A stretch of 39,982 nucleotides of DNA from a virus. The stretch spans positions 1 through 39,982 of the IMG/VR virus record IMGVR_UViG_3300047409_000485; one strand, written 5' to 3'. The translations under genes were made by a program, and so were the position numbers. This document shows positions 17,217 to 24,170 of the stretch, in pieces (the first letter of the stretch is position 1; each line of letters begins with the position of its first letter). The notes under the pieces are model-generated. The model saw only the letters and a list, made by a program, of their open reading frames with translations. It was not told where the DNA came from and made no database searches.

Positions 17217-18751
17217 CGAGTCGCCGCCATCTCCTTGGCATAGGCACGCGGCTCCAGCACATCGCGCTGCAGGTAGCGCATGTGGAACGCGTCAGGCACG
17301 TTCAGCGGCGCCACCAACTCGCCGCCAGGGTATTCACGCGTGCGATCGTAGAGGTTGGATTTGTGATAGATGCGAGCGCCAGCTGCTCGTGCCTGGCGTT
17401 CCAGATCGGCTACCCAGCTCAACGGCGGATGCCATTCCGGCGTCTCCGTCGACCGTGACGCACCACCCATGACCAACCAATCGAAGCGGTCCAGGTGCTC
17501 GAAGTGCAACGGCTCGAGTAGTGGCTCCAGGCTGAGCCAACGGACCGTCGCGCGCACATTGGCAAACGCTGCCTCCGCATTCTTGACGCGAGCCTGCGCA
17601 TCGACCGTGGTGCCCACCCATGCGTTCGCAGGGAAGTCGATCTCAGCGAGACGCTGCGGGAACTTGGTGAGAAAAAGGAAGTTCCATTGCGGGTTGGCCG
17701 CGACGCGCGCGAGCACGGCGTCGATCCAGGCCCGCGGCACCCATCGACCGAACAAGTCGGCCATCGAGCACGTGAAAACGTTTCGGTAGCCGATGTCGCG
17801 GGCAGCAGTCGGTGGGACTCGTGTGTGCTCCGGTGCGCTCAGCCGTTCAGGAAGGAAGGTTGGGACGAACCCTTGAGGGAATGGCGACATGCGCGAGTGG
17901 CCAAGTGCGATATCGCGGGCGTAGCAGTACGAACAATCGTGCTTGCAGCCCGTGACTGGGTTCCACGACCAACGGGCCCATTCAATGCTGTCGCTCGTCT
18001 GATCGTTGAACGTCGCGTCGCGCGCGGCTGGCCGCTCGAGAGCTGCCCGTTGCTCGGCCGGCGAGAGTGTGTGCCAAGTCGGAAGTGTGAGCAGCAACGG
18101 GCCAGTTTTTGGCTCCGGCTCACGAGCGGTGTCGGTGAGCAGCCCGTTACGCCGCGCGTGCTGATAGGCGCGATCGACACTCTTGCCATTGAGCGTCGAT
18201 CGCAACTCGGTCGCGTGCTCGACGTCGCCTTGTGCCTGGAGATCGTCGATCGCGTGCACCACGGCCGCGGCCTTCTCCATCGTGCGCGCTTTACGACCAA
18301 GCTTCTGTGCGGCCAGGACTCGAGCTTCGCCATCAGGTTCCGGCAAGTTTGCCGGAACCTGAGACCGACGACCGGAACGAGCCAACGCGCGCTGACGCGC
18401 AAGTCCACGTTCATGCTCAATCTCGCGCAGCACCTCGAACTCGCGGGCGGCCTGCTCGTTGGTCTTGATGCGCTGGCGATTGCTCTCGACCAGCGCTTCG
18501 AGGATGTCGACTTCGTCGCGGCTGCCGAATTCAACGACGGGCACCTCGCCGAGGCCCGCACGCCGAGCCGCAGTCCAGCGGCGGTGGCCAGCGATGATGA
18601 GCCCGTCGTGGGTTACAAGCAGTGGGACCAGCACGCCGCGCTCGCGGACACTGGCGACTAGTTCCTCGTCGGCGTCATCGCCGTAGATTGCCTCGTTGCG
18701 CGGATGCGGCCGCAAGGCATGCACCGGGCGAGTCTGCGATGGGGCGAGCAT
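17213..18751 (-). CDS. ParB-type domain fused to a radical SAM-like Gp37/Gp68 (DUF5131) domain
   Basis: Protein of 512 aa with two clear halves. Residues 1-95 are a ParB/Spo0J-type N-terminal domain: LRPHPRNEAIYGDD, then LIIAGHRRWTAARRAGLGEV, the ParB GxRR-like box, and LVESNRQRI. Residues about 100-205 resemble the ParB helical region. Residues about 245-512 match the phage Gp37/Gp68 (DUF5131) family: EWARWSWNPVTGCKHDCSYC carries a CX3CX2C cluster (C269, C273, C276), as in radical SAM enzymes that bind an iron-sulfur cluster. FLFLTKFPQRL, WVGTTVD and WLSLEPLLEPL follow. The start is fixed by TGATG overlap with the TcmP-like gene. The biochemical target is unknown. Confidence 0.8.
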   Translation of the reverse strand: MLAPSQTRPVHALRPHPRNEAIYGDDADEELVASVRERGVLVPLLVTHDGLIIAGHRRWTAARRAGLGEVPVVEFGSRDEVDILEALVESNRQRIKTNEQAAREFEVLREIEHERGLARQRALARSGRRSQVPANLPEPDGEARVLAAQKLGRKARTMEKAAAVVHAIDDLQAQGDVEHATELRSTLNGKSVDRAYQHARRNGLLTDTAREPEPKTGPLLLTLPTWHTLSPAEQRAALERPAARDATFNDQTSDSIEWARWSWNPVTGCKHDCSYCYARDIALGHSRMSPFPQGFVPTFLPERLSAPEHTRVPPTAARDIGYRNVFTCSMADLFGRWVPRAWIDAVLARVAANPQWNFLFLTKFPQRLAEIDFPANAWVGTTVDAQARVKNAEAAFANVRATVRWLSLEPLLEPLHFEHLDRFDWLVMGGASRSTETPEWHPPLSWVADLERQARAAGARIYHKSNLYDRTREYPGGELVAPLNVPDAFHMRYLQRDVLEPRAYAKEMAATR

Positions 18752-19665
18752 CAGTCCAGGTCCTCGAGAAAGGACGGTTGGTCGCGCGCGAGTCGATCTT
18801 TGGCCGTCAGGCATAACGTGTCCCATCGTGCCTTGCCCTCCGGGCTGTCCTTCGGCACAAGACCGGCACGTTTCAGACTGTCCGCCCATGGCGCCCAGTC
18901 CGTGCCAACGAACCAGACCCATTGCCAGTTCGCGCGCGTTTGACCGATGAACCAGAACTTCTTGCCACACGCGACGAGCTGCTCCTCGAGCGGAATCGCG
19001 CCTTTGCCCCGCCGCCATTTCGGAACCGCGGCGGCGACATGTAACGCGTAGTCGACCATGTGCAATTCGCGCATCTTGCCCAGTGCGTGTAGCGCCTCGT
19101 AGCCAGGCTCCCCGTTCGTGTCCATCGTAATCAGGCCCCAGGTCGGTTCCTGCCGCGGTGGCGGGACGTGATCCCGCACCCAGGGCACGGCGAGCTTGGC
19201 GTGATCGCCTTCGAGCACATCAACCCGCCCGAGGTCGAGACGTGTATGTTTCACGCCTTCGTCGAGCCGCTGCCTGAGCAGCGTCACCAGCTTGGGGTTC
19301 TGTTCGATCAAGCCGACGTGGTAGTTGAGTCCGAATTCCCGTCGAACCTTCTCGCACACGGCCAACAAGAGCAGGGCGGTGCCGCGCAGGTGTGTCGCCG
19401 GCTCATTCTTGCCCTGCCACACGTAGGCACCGCAGGCGGCCGTGAGATCGAGACCGATGTATGAGCCATCCCACAATCCACGCTGCTGGCGCCCGGTCAG
19501 GATGTTTTTGACGGTGTAGACGTTTGACCGCGCGATGGCGCCGTACTCATTCAACTTCCAGCTGGTGAACGGACCCATTCCAACGCCGGGCGGATTGACT
19601 GGCCAGTTGCAGTCACCCTCGACGTGGCGGTGGGGATCGCCTGGTTCGCTAGTCTGAGGAGGCAT
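18751..19665 (-). CDS. TcmP-like three-Cys-motif partner protein (methyltransferase-like fold)
   Basis: Protein of 304 aa coupled by TGATG to the ParB-radical SAM gene. It contains a Rossmann-like segment GSYIGLDLTAACGAYVWQG (about residues 90-110), LNYHVGLIEQNPKLVTLLRQ (an acidic residue at a strand end, as in SAM-binding folds) and a later WGLITMDTNGEP. The arrangement resembles TcmP proteins, which are known mainly as obligate neighbours of three-Cys (DUF5131) proteins. The similarity is distant and the identification leans on the neighbour. An N-terminal GPFTSWKLNEY segment precedes. GGGAG lies about 10 bases upstream of the ATG. Confidence 0.55.
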   Translation of the reverse strand: MPPQTSEPGDPHRHVEGDCNWPVNPPGVGMGPFTSWKLNEYGAIARSNVYTVKNILTGRQQRGLWDGSYIGLDLTAACGAYVWQGKNEPATHLRGTALLLLAVCEKVRREFGLNYHVGLIEQNPKLVTLLRQRLDEGVKHTRLDLGRVDVLEGDHAKLAVPWVRDHVPPPRQEPTWGLITMDTNGEPGYEALHALGKMRELHMVDYALHVAAAVPKWRRGKGAIPLEEQLVACGKKFWFIGQTRANWQWVWFVGTDWAPWADSLKRAGLVPKDSPEGKARWDTLCLTAKDRLARDQPSFLEDLD

Positions 19666-19692
19666 TGCGGGTCCACTCCCGTGATGTCCGGG

Positions 19693-19714
19693 GAGCGCGG
19701 GCGTTCACGCGCTC
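19693..19714. other. Hairpin upstream of the TcmP-like gene
   Basis: GAGCGCG at 19693-19699 and CGCGCTC at 19708-19714 form a perfect 7-bp stem with an 8-nt loop in the 112-bp gap between two minus-strand genes. Outer GGGGAG/CTCCCC bases can extend it. It lacks an adjacent T-tract on the minus strand, so it may be an RNA-processing or regulatory structure instead of a terminator. Confidence 0.3.
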
Positions 19715-19777
19715 GCCTCCCCTCTTTTGGCGCCGGGAGTGTAGGAGGCCGGCGCGTCACGATGGCGTCATTTGGCG

Positions 19778-20224
19778 TCACAAGTTCGGTTGCTCAGTCG
19801 GCGTCTCATCGTGTGCCGACCTGCGCCGCGCGAGCTCGGCGTTGCGGCTGGCGATCCCGACGCGGGCGCGCACCTCGAGCTCGTAACAGCCGACGTGCGG
19901 ACACTCCGCCGCGTGCCCGTCGCGCTGCCACTCGCCCATGTCCCGCTCGCAGCCGGGGCAGCGAAAGCGGTGCGCCGGGCGGTCGTCGTTGACCCGTGCG
20001 GGCGGCTCGAAATCGGTCGCCTCCAGGCCCGCCAAACGCGCCCGAAATTTGAGCAATTCTTCGCCCAAAATTCGGCGCGCAAGTGCCAAAGAAATTGAAG
20101 TTTTCAGGCCAAAAACGGCGTCCCAGGCGGCCTCGAACGCCTCGGAGTTGCGGAACTGCAGCCGGTATTCGTGCGCCAACACGCTAGCCTCGAGCTCGCT
20201 CATCGGCCGATCACGAACCGCCAT
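19778..20224 (-). CDS. Hypothetical protein with C-terminal zinc ribbon
   Basis: Protein of about 148 aa, not recognised. The N-terminal two thirds are helical (SELEASVLAHEYRLQF, ILGEELLKFRARLAGLEA). Residues about 88-115 contain CPGCERDMGEW followed by HAAECPHVGC, a four-Cys plus His zinc-binding cluster, and the end is basic and helical. The ATG at 20224 lies about 9 bases after AGGTG and overlaps the stop of a questionable upstream frame as TGATG. A nucleic-acid-binding role is possible from the zinc ribbon alone. Confidence 0.55.
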   Translation of the reverse strand: MAVRDRPMSELEASVLAHEYRLQFRNSEAFEAAWDAVFGLKTSISLALARRILGEELLKFRARLAGLEATDFEPPARVNDDRPAHRFRCPGCERDMGEWQRDGHAAECPHVGCYELEVRARVGIASRNAELARRRSAHDETPTEQPNL

Positions 20225-20493
20225 CACCAGCACCTCGTCGAACTCGAAATGAACTCAAACCCGGCAGCAGCAGCAGCGTTCGAACTCGAGCCATGAATTG
20301 CAGCAGCGGCAGCAGCAGCCCCTCCCCCCAGACCCCCCACCCGGCTACTACTGCTGCCGGTTAAAGTCATTACTCCGGGAACGGGACCGGGTATTGCGGA
20401 ATCGTGCCGCGAACGTTCCGAAAAAAAAGAGGAACTGTGCCGTGCATGTCGTGCCGGAATGCGCAGCACAGTTCCGGAACTGTGCTGCGTCAT
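20224..20493 (-). CDS. Questionable 89-aa frame bridging two genes
   Basis: This frame starts with an ATG that overlaps the stop of the replication-type gene (ATGA) and ends with a TGA that overlaps the ATG of the zinc-ribbon gene (TGATG). Thus it exactly fills the gap in the way real genes here do. Against it, the product is low-complexity (runs of Ala, Gly and Ser), third-position base use is much less GC-rich than in neighbours, and the DNA carries a 28-bp palindrome and eight consecutive Ts. It may be a remnant or a spacer whose frame is open by chance. Confidence 0.25.
   Translation of the reverse strand: MTQHSSGTVLRIPARHARHSSSFFSERSRHDSAIPGPVPGVMTLTGSSSSRVGGLGGGAAAAAAAIHGSSSNAAAAAGFEFISSSTRCW
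20261..20360. other. GCAGCA-rich region with long-range inverted repeat
   Basis: CCGGCAGCAG (20261-20270) is the perfect complement of CTGCTGCCGG (20351-20360). Between them lie further GCAGCAGCAG tracts (around 20264-20276, 20300-20320) and a C-rich run. It is compositionally unlike any gene here and sits beside the palindrome region, so it is part of a candidate replication origin or regulatory element. Confidence 0.4.
20421..20489 (-). promoter_or_regulatory. Candidate attenuator: perfect palindrome plus alternative terminator hairpin
   Basis: On the minus strand, segment 1 (20489-20476) and segment 2 (20475-20462) are perfect complements, a 28-bp palindrome with half-site GGAACTGTGCTGCG. 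Segment 3 (20440-20431, GCACAGTTCC) is complementary to the start of segment 2 and is followed by TCTTTTTTTT. Pairing 2 with 3 gives a 10-bp stem with U-tract, a terminator; pairing 1 with 2 would prevent it. The elements lie right after the stop codon of the replication-type gene. Related copies GGAATCGTGCCGCG (20398) and GGAACTGTGCCGTG (20431) could also be iterons. Confidence 0.5.
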
Positions 20494-20807
20494 GACGACG
20501 CCCCGTTGCGATTCCGGCGCTCCGCCACGGCCGCCCGTTTGGCCAGCACCTGCTCACGGCTGCGGTTGTGCTTCAGGTAGTCGTGCAGCTGCCACCCGCC
20601 CGTCACCGGCACCCACATGCGGGCACCAACGAGCCGCTCGATTCCGATCCGGACGCCTTTCAGGTTGGGTAGCGCACCCGTAGGAATGAAGCCGTCGGTT
20701 AGCTCGTCGTCGCAGTAACTGATGCCCCAGGCATGCATGAACCCGCCCTCCACGCCCAGGCTGAGCACCTTCGGATTGCTGTGCCAATGCGTATCCAACA
20801 CCGCCAT
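20490..20807 (-). CDS. Short replication-initiator/primosome-type DNA-binding protein
   Basis: A 105-aa protein resembling the N-terminal domain of replication (replisome-organiser-like) proteins of GC-rich Gram-positive phages. It starts AVLDTHWHSNPKVLSLG, then has HAWGISYCDDELTDGFIPTG and MWVPVTGGWQLHDYLKHNRS. It ends in a basic helix REQVLAKRAAVAERRNRNG. Family members usually continue with a linker and another domain; here a TGA stops it. The same frame after that TGA reads on for about 39 codons with three [GS]T[VI]P repeats and a PVPFPE end, as if a tail had been cut off. Starts at an ATG sharing one base with the HNH stop (TGATG-like). Confidence 0.6.
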   Translation of the reverse strand: MAVLDTHWHSNPKVLSLGVEGGFMHAWGISYCDDELTDGFIPTGALPNLKGVRIGIERLVGARMWVPVTGGWQLHDYLKHNRSREQVLAKRAAVAERRNRNGASS

Positions 20808-21130
20808 TAGCCCACCTCCACCGCCAGCATTGCCCGCCAGAAACGGTCCGAAGCCGCCAGCCGCTCAGCAGCCACCTCGCGCCCAGTGCGCGCCTGCTCC
20901 TGTTGTTCCCGCAGCCACGCGAGCGCCTCGGTGCGCGTGCGGTGAATCGGCTTCAGCGATCGATTGCATCCCTGACACATGAGCACCAGGTTCGCCTCGG
21001 TGTCGTCGCCGCCGACGATGCGATCGATCAGGTGGCCGGCGTCCCACACCCTGCCGACGCGGCTCAGGCACACCTGGCAGCGGCCATGATCACGGCGGTA
21101 GACGCGGCGACGGAGGGTCAGCCAGCTCAT
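20807..21130 (-). CDS. HNH endonuclease
   Basis: A 107-aa protein with a compact HNH nuclease domain: RRRVYRRDHGRCQVCLSRVG (first CxxC), DAGHLIDRIVGGDDTEANLV (catalytic His and Asn) and LMCQGCNRSLKP (second CxxC). The C-terminal 40 residues are a helix rich in Arg, Glu and Ala. The start overlaps the methyltransferase stop. Small HNH proteins in phages are nickases or homing-type nucleases; placement in the replication block rather than beside the terminase makes a packaging role less likely. Confidence 0.8.
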   Translation of the reverse strand: MSWLTLRRRVYRRDHGRCQVCLSRVGRVWDAGHLIDRIVGGDDTEANLVLMCQGCNRSLKPIHRTRTEALAWLREQQEQARTGREVAAERLAASDRFWRAMLAVEVG

Positions 21131-21915
21131 CAGACCCGTGTCCTGACACTTAGCTTCTGCGCCACGCCTCGGCTATCTGTCAGGTTTTGGTGGTACCGCA
21201 GCCGCTCCCGACACGCTCCACCGCACGTTTTCGCATCTCCACGACGAGCTGGGAACCCCCGACCACAGGCCGCGCAGGACCTGAGCAGCGCCACCCCGAT
21301 CGACGTGCAGCGCGGACCGGGGTGCGCGCAGATCCAGTAGCTCCACGCCTTGCGTACGTGCATTTGCCGCCGCCAGCGCGGGTCCGTGGGCGTTGGCTGC
21401 CGCATCTTCGGCACCATCTCGCACACGGTCCAGCCGGCCTGGCGCGCCGCAACCACCAGGTCGACCGCCTGCAACTGCTGGACGCTCGCATGCACCATAT
21501 CGGCGATCTTCGCCAGCAGCACGCCGTCGGCCCGCAGCACCTGTCGCGCGGCCTCGAGGAAGCCCGCGTAGAGGTGGGTGATGTTGTGATGGCCGCGCAG
21601 CTCGCGCGCGGCCGTGCCGTAGGCCATCGACCACGTGCCCTTGCTGAACGCGCGCTCGCCACCATCGGTCTGGTGCGGTGGATCCCAGACCACCAGTTGG
21701 AACGCACCCGTCCCGAACAGTTGCGGCAGCTCCCGCCACTCGCCGACGACATCGACTCCGGGCATCGGCCGCAGGTCGAAGCGCGTCGTCGGCTGATACG
21801 CGCTGCCGCGCCAGATGACGCCGCGCCCCCACGTCGCGTCGAGCACGACCGGCGGCGCCGCGAAGTGCAGTCCGATCAACTGGTCCAGGATCGACGCATC
21901 GGACGAGGGCCGCAT
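21130..21915 (-). CDS. Phage DNA methyltransferase-like protein with C-terminal zinc finger
   Basis: Protein of about 261 aa. Motif I-like VVLDATWGRGVIW lies near residue 25 and a DPPHQTDGG motif (the catalytic DPPx of amino-methyltransferases) near residue 78. HNITHLYAGFLEAARQVLR and DGVLLAKIADMVH follow, in the order usual for class I SAM-dependent enzymes. The C-terminus adds CAACGRGFPARRGDAKTCGG, a four-Cys finger seen on nucleic-acid-binding proteins. No restriction endonuclease partner is adjacent, so it is probably an orphan enzyme protecting phage DNA. ATG at 21915 is chosen; a TTG at 21921 would overlap the preceding stop. Confidence 0.7.
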   Translation of the reverse strand: MRPSSDASILDQLIGLHFAAPPVVLDATWGRGVIWRGSAYQPTTRFDLRPMPGVDVVGEWRELPQLFGTGAFQLVVWDPPHQTDGGERAFSKGTWSMAYGTAARELRGHHNITHLYAGFLEAARQVLRADGVLLAKIADMVHASVQQLQAVDLVVAARQAGWTVCEMVPKMRQPTPTDPRWRRQMHVRKAWSYWICAHPGPRCTSIGVALLRSCAACGRGFPARRGDAKTCGGACRERLRYHQNLTDSRGVAQKLSVRTRV

Positions 21916-21917
21916 GC

Positions 21918-22754
21918 TCAACCCGCCGCGCGCAGCACAGAGAATCCATCACCGAGCAGTTGCTTGGCGGCGGCCACTCTGTCTGAGTAGACGTCCTCGA
22001 GCGCGCGCTCCGCGTTCGGGATGCCGAAGCGCAATTGGAGCCGCGCCTGGTCGTCGACCGAGGCGCGCAGGCGGACGTCGAGCCGATACAACACCCCCTT
22101 GCCGTCCGCACCCGTGTGCCCCTTCAGGATGGGGATGCCGATGGTGAAGTGCGACGGCAGGTCAGCGCTGCCATTCTGCGCGCGCGCGCCGGCCGAGCCC
22201 TCGAACGAGACGTGTGTGCTGCCGTCCTCGTTGAGCGTCGTCGAGGCCGCCTTGGTCACCGTGCCACGCAGGCTGCGCAAGAGCGACGTCAGATCGGCTG
22301 ACGCCGGCTCCACGACGTCCAGCGCGTGGTCCTCGAGGAACTCAATCGCCTCACGCTGCGAGTGCGCGCGTCCGTTGGCCAAGAAGGTCCAGGCCTGCCA
22401 CTCCGCCGAGCGCACGAACGGCATCGTGGCCTTCCACTGCTGGCGGCCGGCGAGGTTGCCGCTGTGATAGTCGAGCACCGCGTGCAGCCCGATCCCGTTC
22501 CACGTGATGAACGTCGCGCCGTCGGCGGTCGAGTACTCCTTGACGTATGACACCCACGACTCGACGTCGCCGAATGCCTCCACGGCGCGGATCGGGCCGA
22601 GGTGCTCCTCATCGGCATACGGGGCGATGACCTGGACCAGGTCCTTGTGGATCCACGTGGCGCCGGTCGCCGTGTCGTGGTGGTAGGCCGGCACCACGAC
22701 ACGCGGCGCGGTCGACTTGTCGGTGGGCTCAGACGGCAGCGTGGTGTCGGCCAT
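21918..22754 (-). CDS. DUF2303 family protein
   Basis: Protein of 278 aa with the features of the DUF2303 (YfdQ-like) family that is widespread in temperate phages near recombination genes. It begins with a polar segment, then RVVVPAYHHDTATGATWIHK and GDVESWVSYVKEY. A strand region TFITWNGIGLHAVLDYH and QAWTFLANGRAHSQREAIEFLEDH follow. The role of the family is not established; its constant place beside RecT/ssDNA-annealing modules suggests DNA metabolism. It overlaps the upstream 116-aa gene by one base. Confidence 0.75.
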   Translation of the reverse strand: MADTTLPSEPTDKSTAPRVVVPAYHHDTATGATWIHKDLVQVIAPYADEEHLGPIRAVEAFGDVESWVSYVKEYSTADGATFITWNGIGLHAVLDYHSGNLAGRQQWKATMPFVRSAEWQAWTFLANGRAHSQREAIEFLEDHALDVVEPASADLTSLLRSLRGTVTKAASTTLNEDGSTHVSFEGSAGARAQNGSADLPSHFTIGIPILKGHTGADGKGVLYRLDVRLRASVDDQARLQLRFGIPNAERALEDVYSDRVAAAKQLLGDGFSVLRAAG

Positions 22755-23104
22755 CAGGCGTCCCGCACCGAGGTCCCCGGATCCTCGGGCGTGCGCACCT
22801 CGGCCTCGCCGGCGACCGCGCGCAGGTCCAGCGTCGGCTGGCGCGGGTCGGTGCGGTGGAACTCGCCCTCGACGGCGAAGAAGACCGCGCCGAGCGGGTC
22901 GACGGTCGGCGGCTTACGGGTGACGGTTTCCGCGACGATCACCTGCGGCTCACTCCGGGTTGGCTGACTGACCTTGAGCTTGATCGTCACCTCGCCGGGT
23001 TTGCCGGTCGCCACGACGTCCTCAGCCACGACCAGCAGCGCGGCGTAGACCTGCTCGAGTAACGTGCCGCGCCCGATGCGCGCCACGGCCGTCAATGCGT
23101 CCAT
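22754..23104 (-). CDS. Hypothetical protein of the RecT-DUF2303 module
   Basis: A 116-aa protein, not assigned to a family. The N-terminal half is helical (TLLEQVYAALLVVAEDVVAT). Then comes a beta segment with alternating charged residues (GEVTIKLKVSQPTRSEPQVIV), and a short acidic C-terminus. AAAGGAG lies about 11 bases upstream of the ATG. It sits between RecT and DUF2303 and ends in the DUF2303 start codon, so the three are co-translated. Confidence 0.6.
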   Translation of the reverse strand: MDALTAVARIGRGTLLEQVYAALLVVAEDVVATGKPGEVTIKLKVSQPTRSEPQVIVAETVTRKPPTVDPLGAVFFAVEGEFHRTDPRQPTLDLRAVAGEAEVRTPEDPGTSVRDA

Positions 23105-23141
23105 TCAGGCCAAATCTCCTTTCATCGCGACGCTTCCTCGA

Positions 23142-24170
23142 TCAGTCCGGTAGCTCGGCTTGTCCGGCCAGGACCGCCGCCCGCTCGCTTTCGCCGTCGC
23201 GCGCGCGGATGCGCGCCAACAGCTCCTCGTTGGCCGCGCGGATGCGTTCGAGTGGCCAGTCCGCCCTGGCCGTCAAGCCACGCACGCCCTTGACCCCCAC
23301 GCTCTCCGCGCCGTCGAGCAAGCGGCGGTTGTCCTCGAGCGCCTCGGCCAGCTCCTCCGGGTCGAACGCGCTCGCCGGCGGCGCATGCGGCGGCTGACAG
23401 TCCTCGCCCACGTAGTGCGTCTGCTCCTCGTCGAGCACCTCGCCCGTCGACGTGTCGACCGTCATGCTTGGTCGGTGTGGACGCGCGGTCTCGCGCTCCA
23501 TGACCGCCTGCTCGCGGGCTTCGGTGCCGAAGATCAGGTCGTACTTGCGGGCGTTATTGGCAACCAGCGCCGGATCGTGCCGCGCCCTGTCGTCTGCCTC
23601 GGCTGCAGCCCGCCACTCGGTCGGCACCTCGGCCCGCGTCTCGAGCTTGCGTGTCTGGTACGGAAACGCCTTCCGCAACGCGTGGCTCTCAGCGCGAATT
23701 GCGAGCTGGTTGTGCGGGCGTTTGCGGTACTGCTCGCCGATCCTGCCGTCGCCCGGATAGAACTCCTCCCAGCGCGCGCTCGCGGAAAACGGGACGCGCA
23801 TGCCCTGGACGATCTTCCACACCGTGACCGTCGCCTTCGATGGCCGGCGTGGTTGGTCGACGTCCTCGTATTCGAAGAGCGCATCGTCGCTGCCGGCGTA
23901 GCAGCCCGAGCTCTCGGCCATGGCGCGATAGCCATTGATGCCGATGACGATCTCGCCGACCTGGTCGGCCTTGTATTTCACCAGGTAGATCTGGTCGAGC
24001 GTCGGCTCGAGCTCCAGGCGGCCCGCGTTATAGAGAAACCAGGCCAATTCCAGGCGTGAGGCGCCGGGCGCGACGGTCTGCGCAATGAGCGATATCTGCT
24101 GGTCGCTGAAGCCGGTCACCTGCGCCAGACGCGATGCCGCCGGCGCGGCGCGTTCCAGTGCCTGGGTCAT
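23142..24170 (-). CDS. recT: RecT/Bet-family single-strand annealing protein
   Basis: Protein of 342 aa that anneals complementary single strands in phage recombination. Diagnostic parts are QISLIAQTVAPGASRLELAW, FLYNAGRLELEPTLDQIYLV, then GINGYRAMAESSGCYAGSDD. KATVTVWKIVQGMRVPFSAS and NQLAIRAESHALRKAFPYQ follow (about residues 25-200). The C-terminal third is acidic and variable. Start at the ATG in TGATG overlap with the zinc-peptide gene; a frame further upstream would read through that gene. No exonuclease partner was recognised next to it, though one of the unassigned proteins could fill that role. Confidence 0.85.
   Translation of the reverse strand: MTQALERAAPAASRLAQVTGFSDQQISLIAQTVAPGASRLELAWFLYNAGRLELEPTLDQIYLVKYKADQVGEIVIGINGYRAMAESSGCYAGSDDALFEYEDVDQPRRPSKATVTVWKIVQGMRVPFSASARWEEFYPGDGRIGEQYRKRPHNQLAIRAESHALRKAFPYQTRKLETRAEVPTEWRAAAEADDRARHDPALVANNARKYDLIFGTEAREQAVMERETARPHRPSMTVDTSTGEVLDEEQTHYVGEDCQPPHAPPASAFDPEELAEALEDNRRLLDGAESVGVKGVRGLTARADWPLERIRAANEELLARIRARDGESERAAVLAGQAELPD

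Noticed and set aside
18752-19018. N-terminal extension of the ParB-radical SAM protein by 89 residues
   Set aside because: The extra residues overlap the TcmP-like gene in another frame and show no domain. The TGATG overlap at 18751 is the better start.
20261-20325. CRISPR-like array or microsatellite in the GCAGCA region
   Set aside because: The repeats are short, imperfect triplets without regular spacers.
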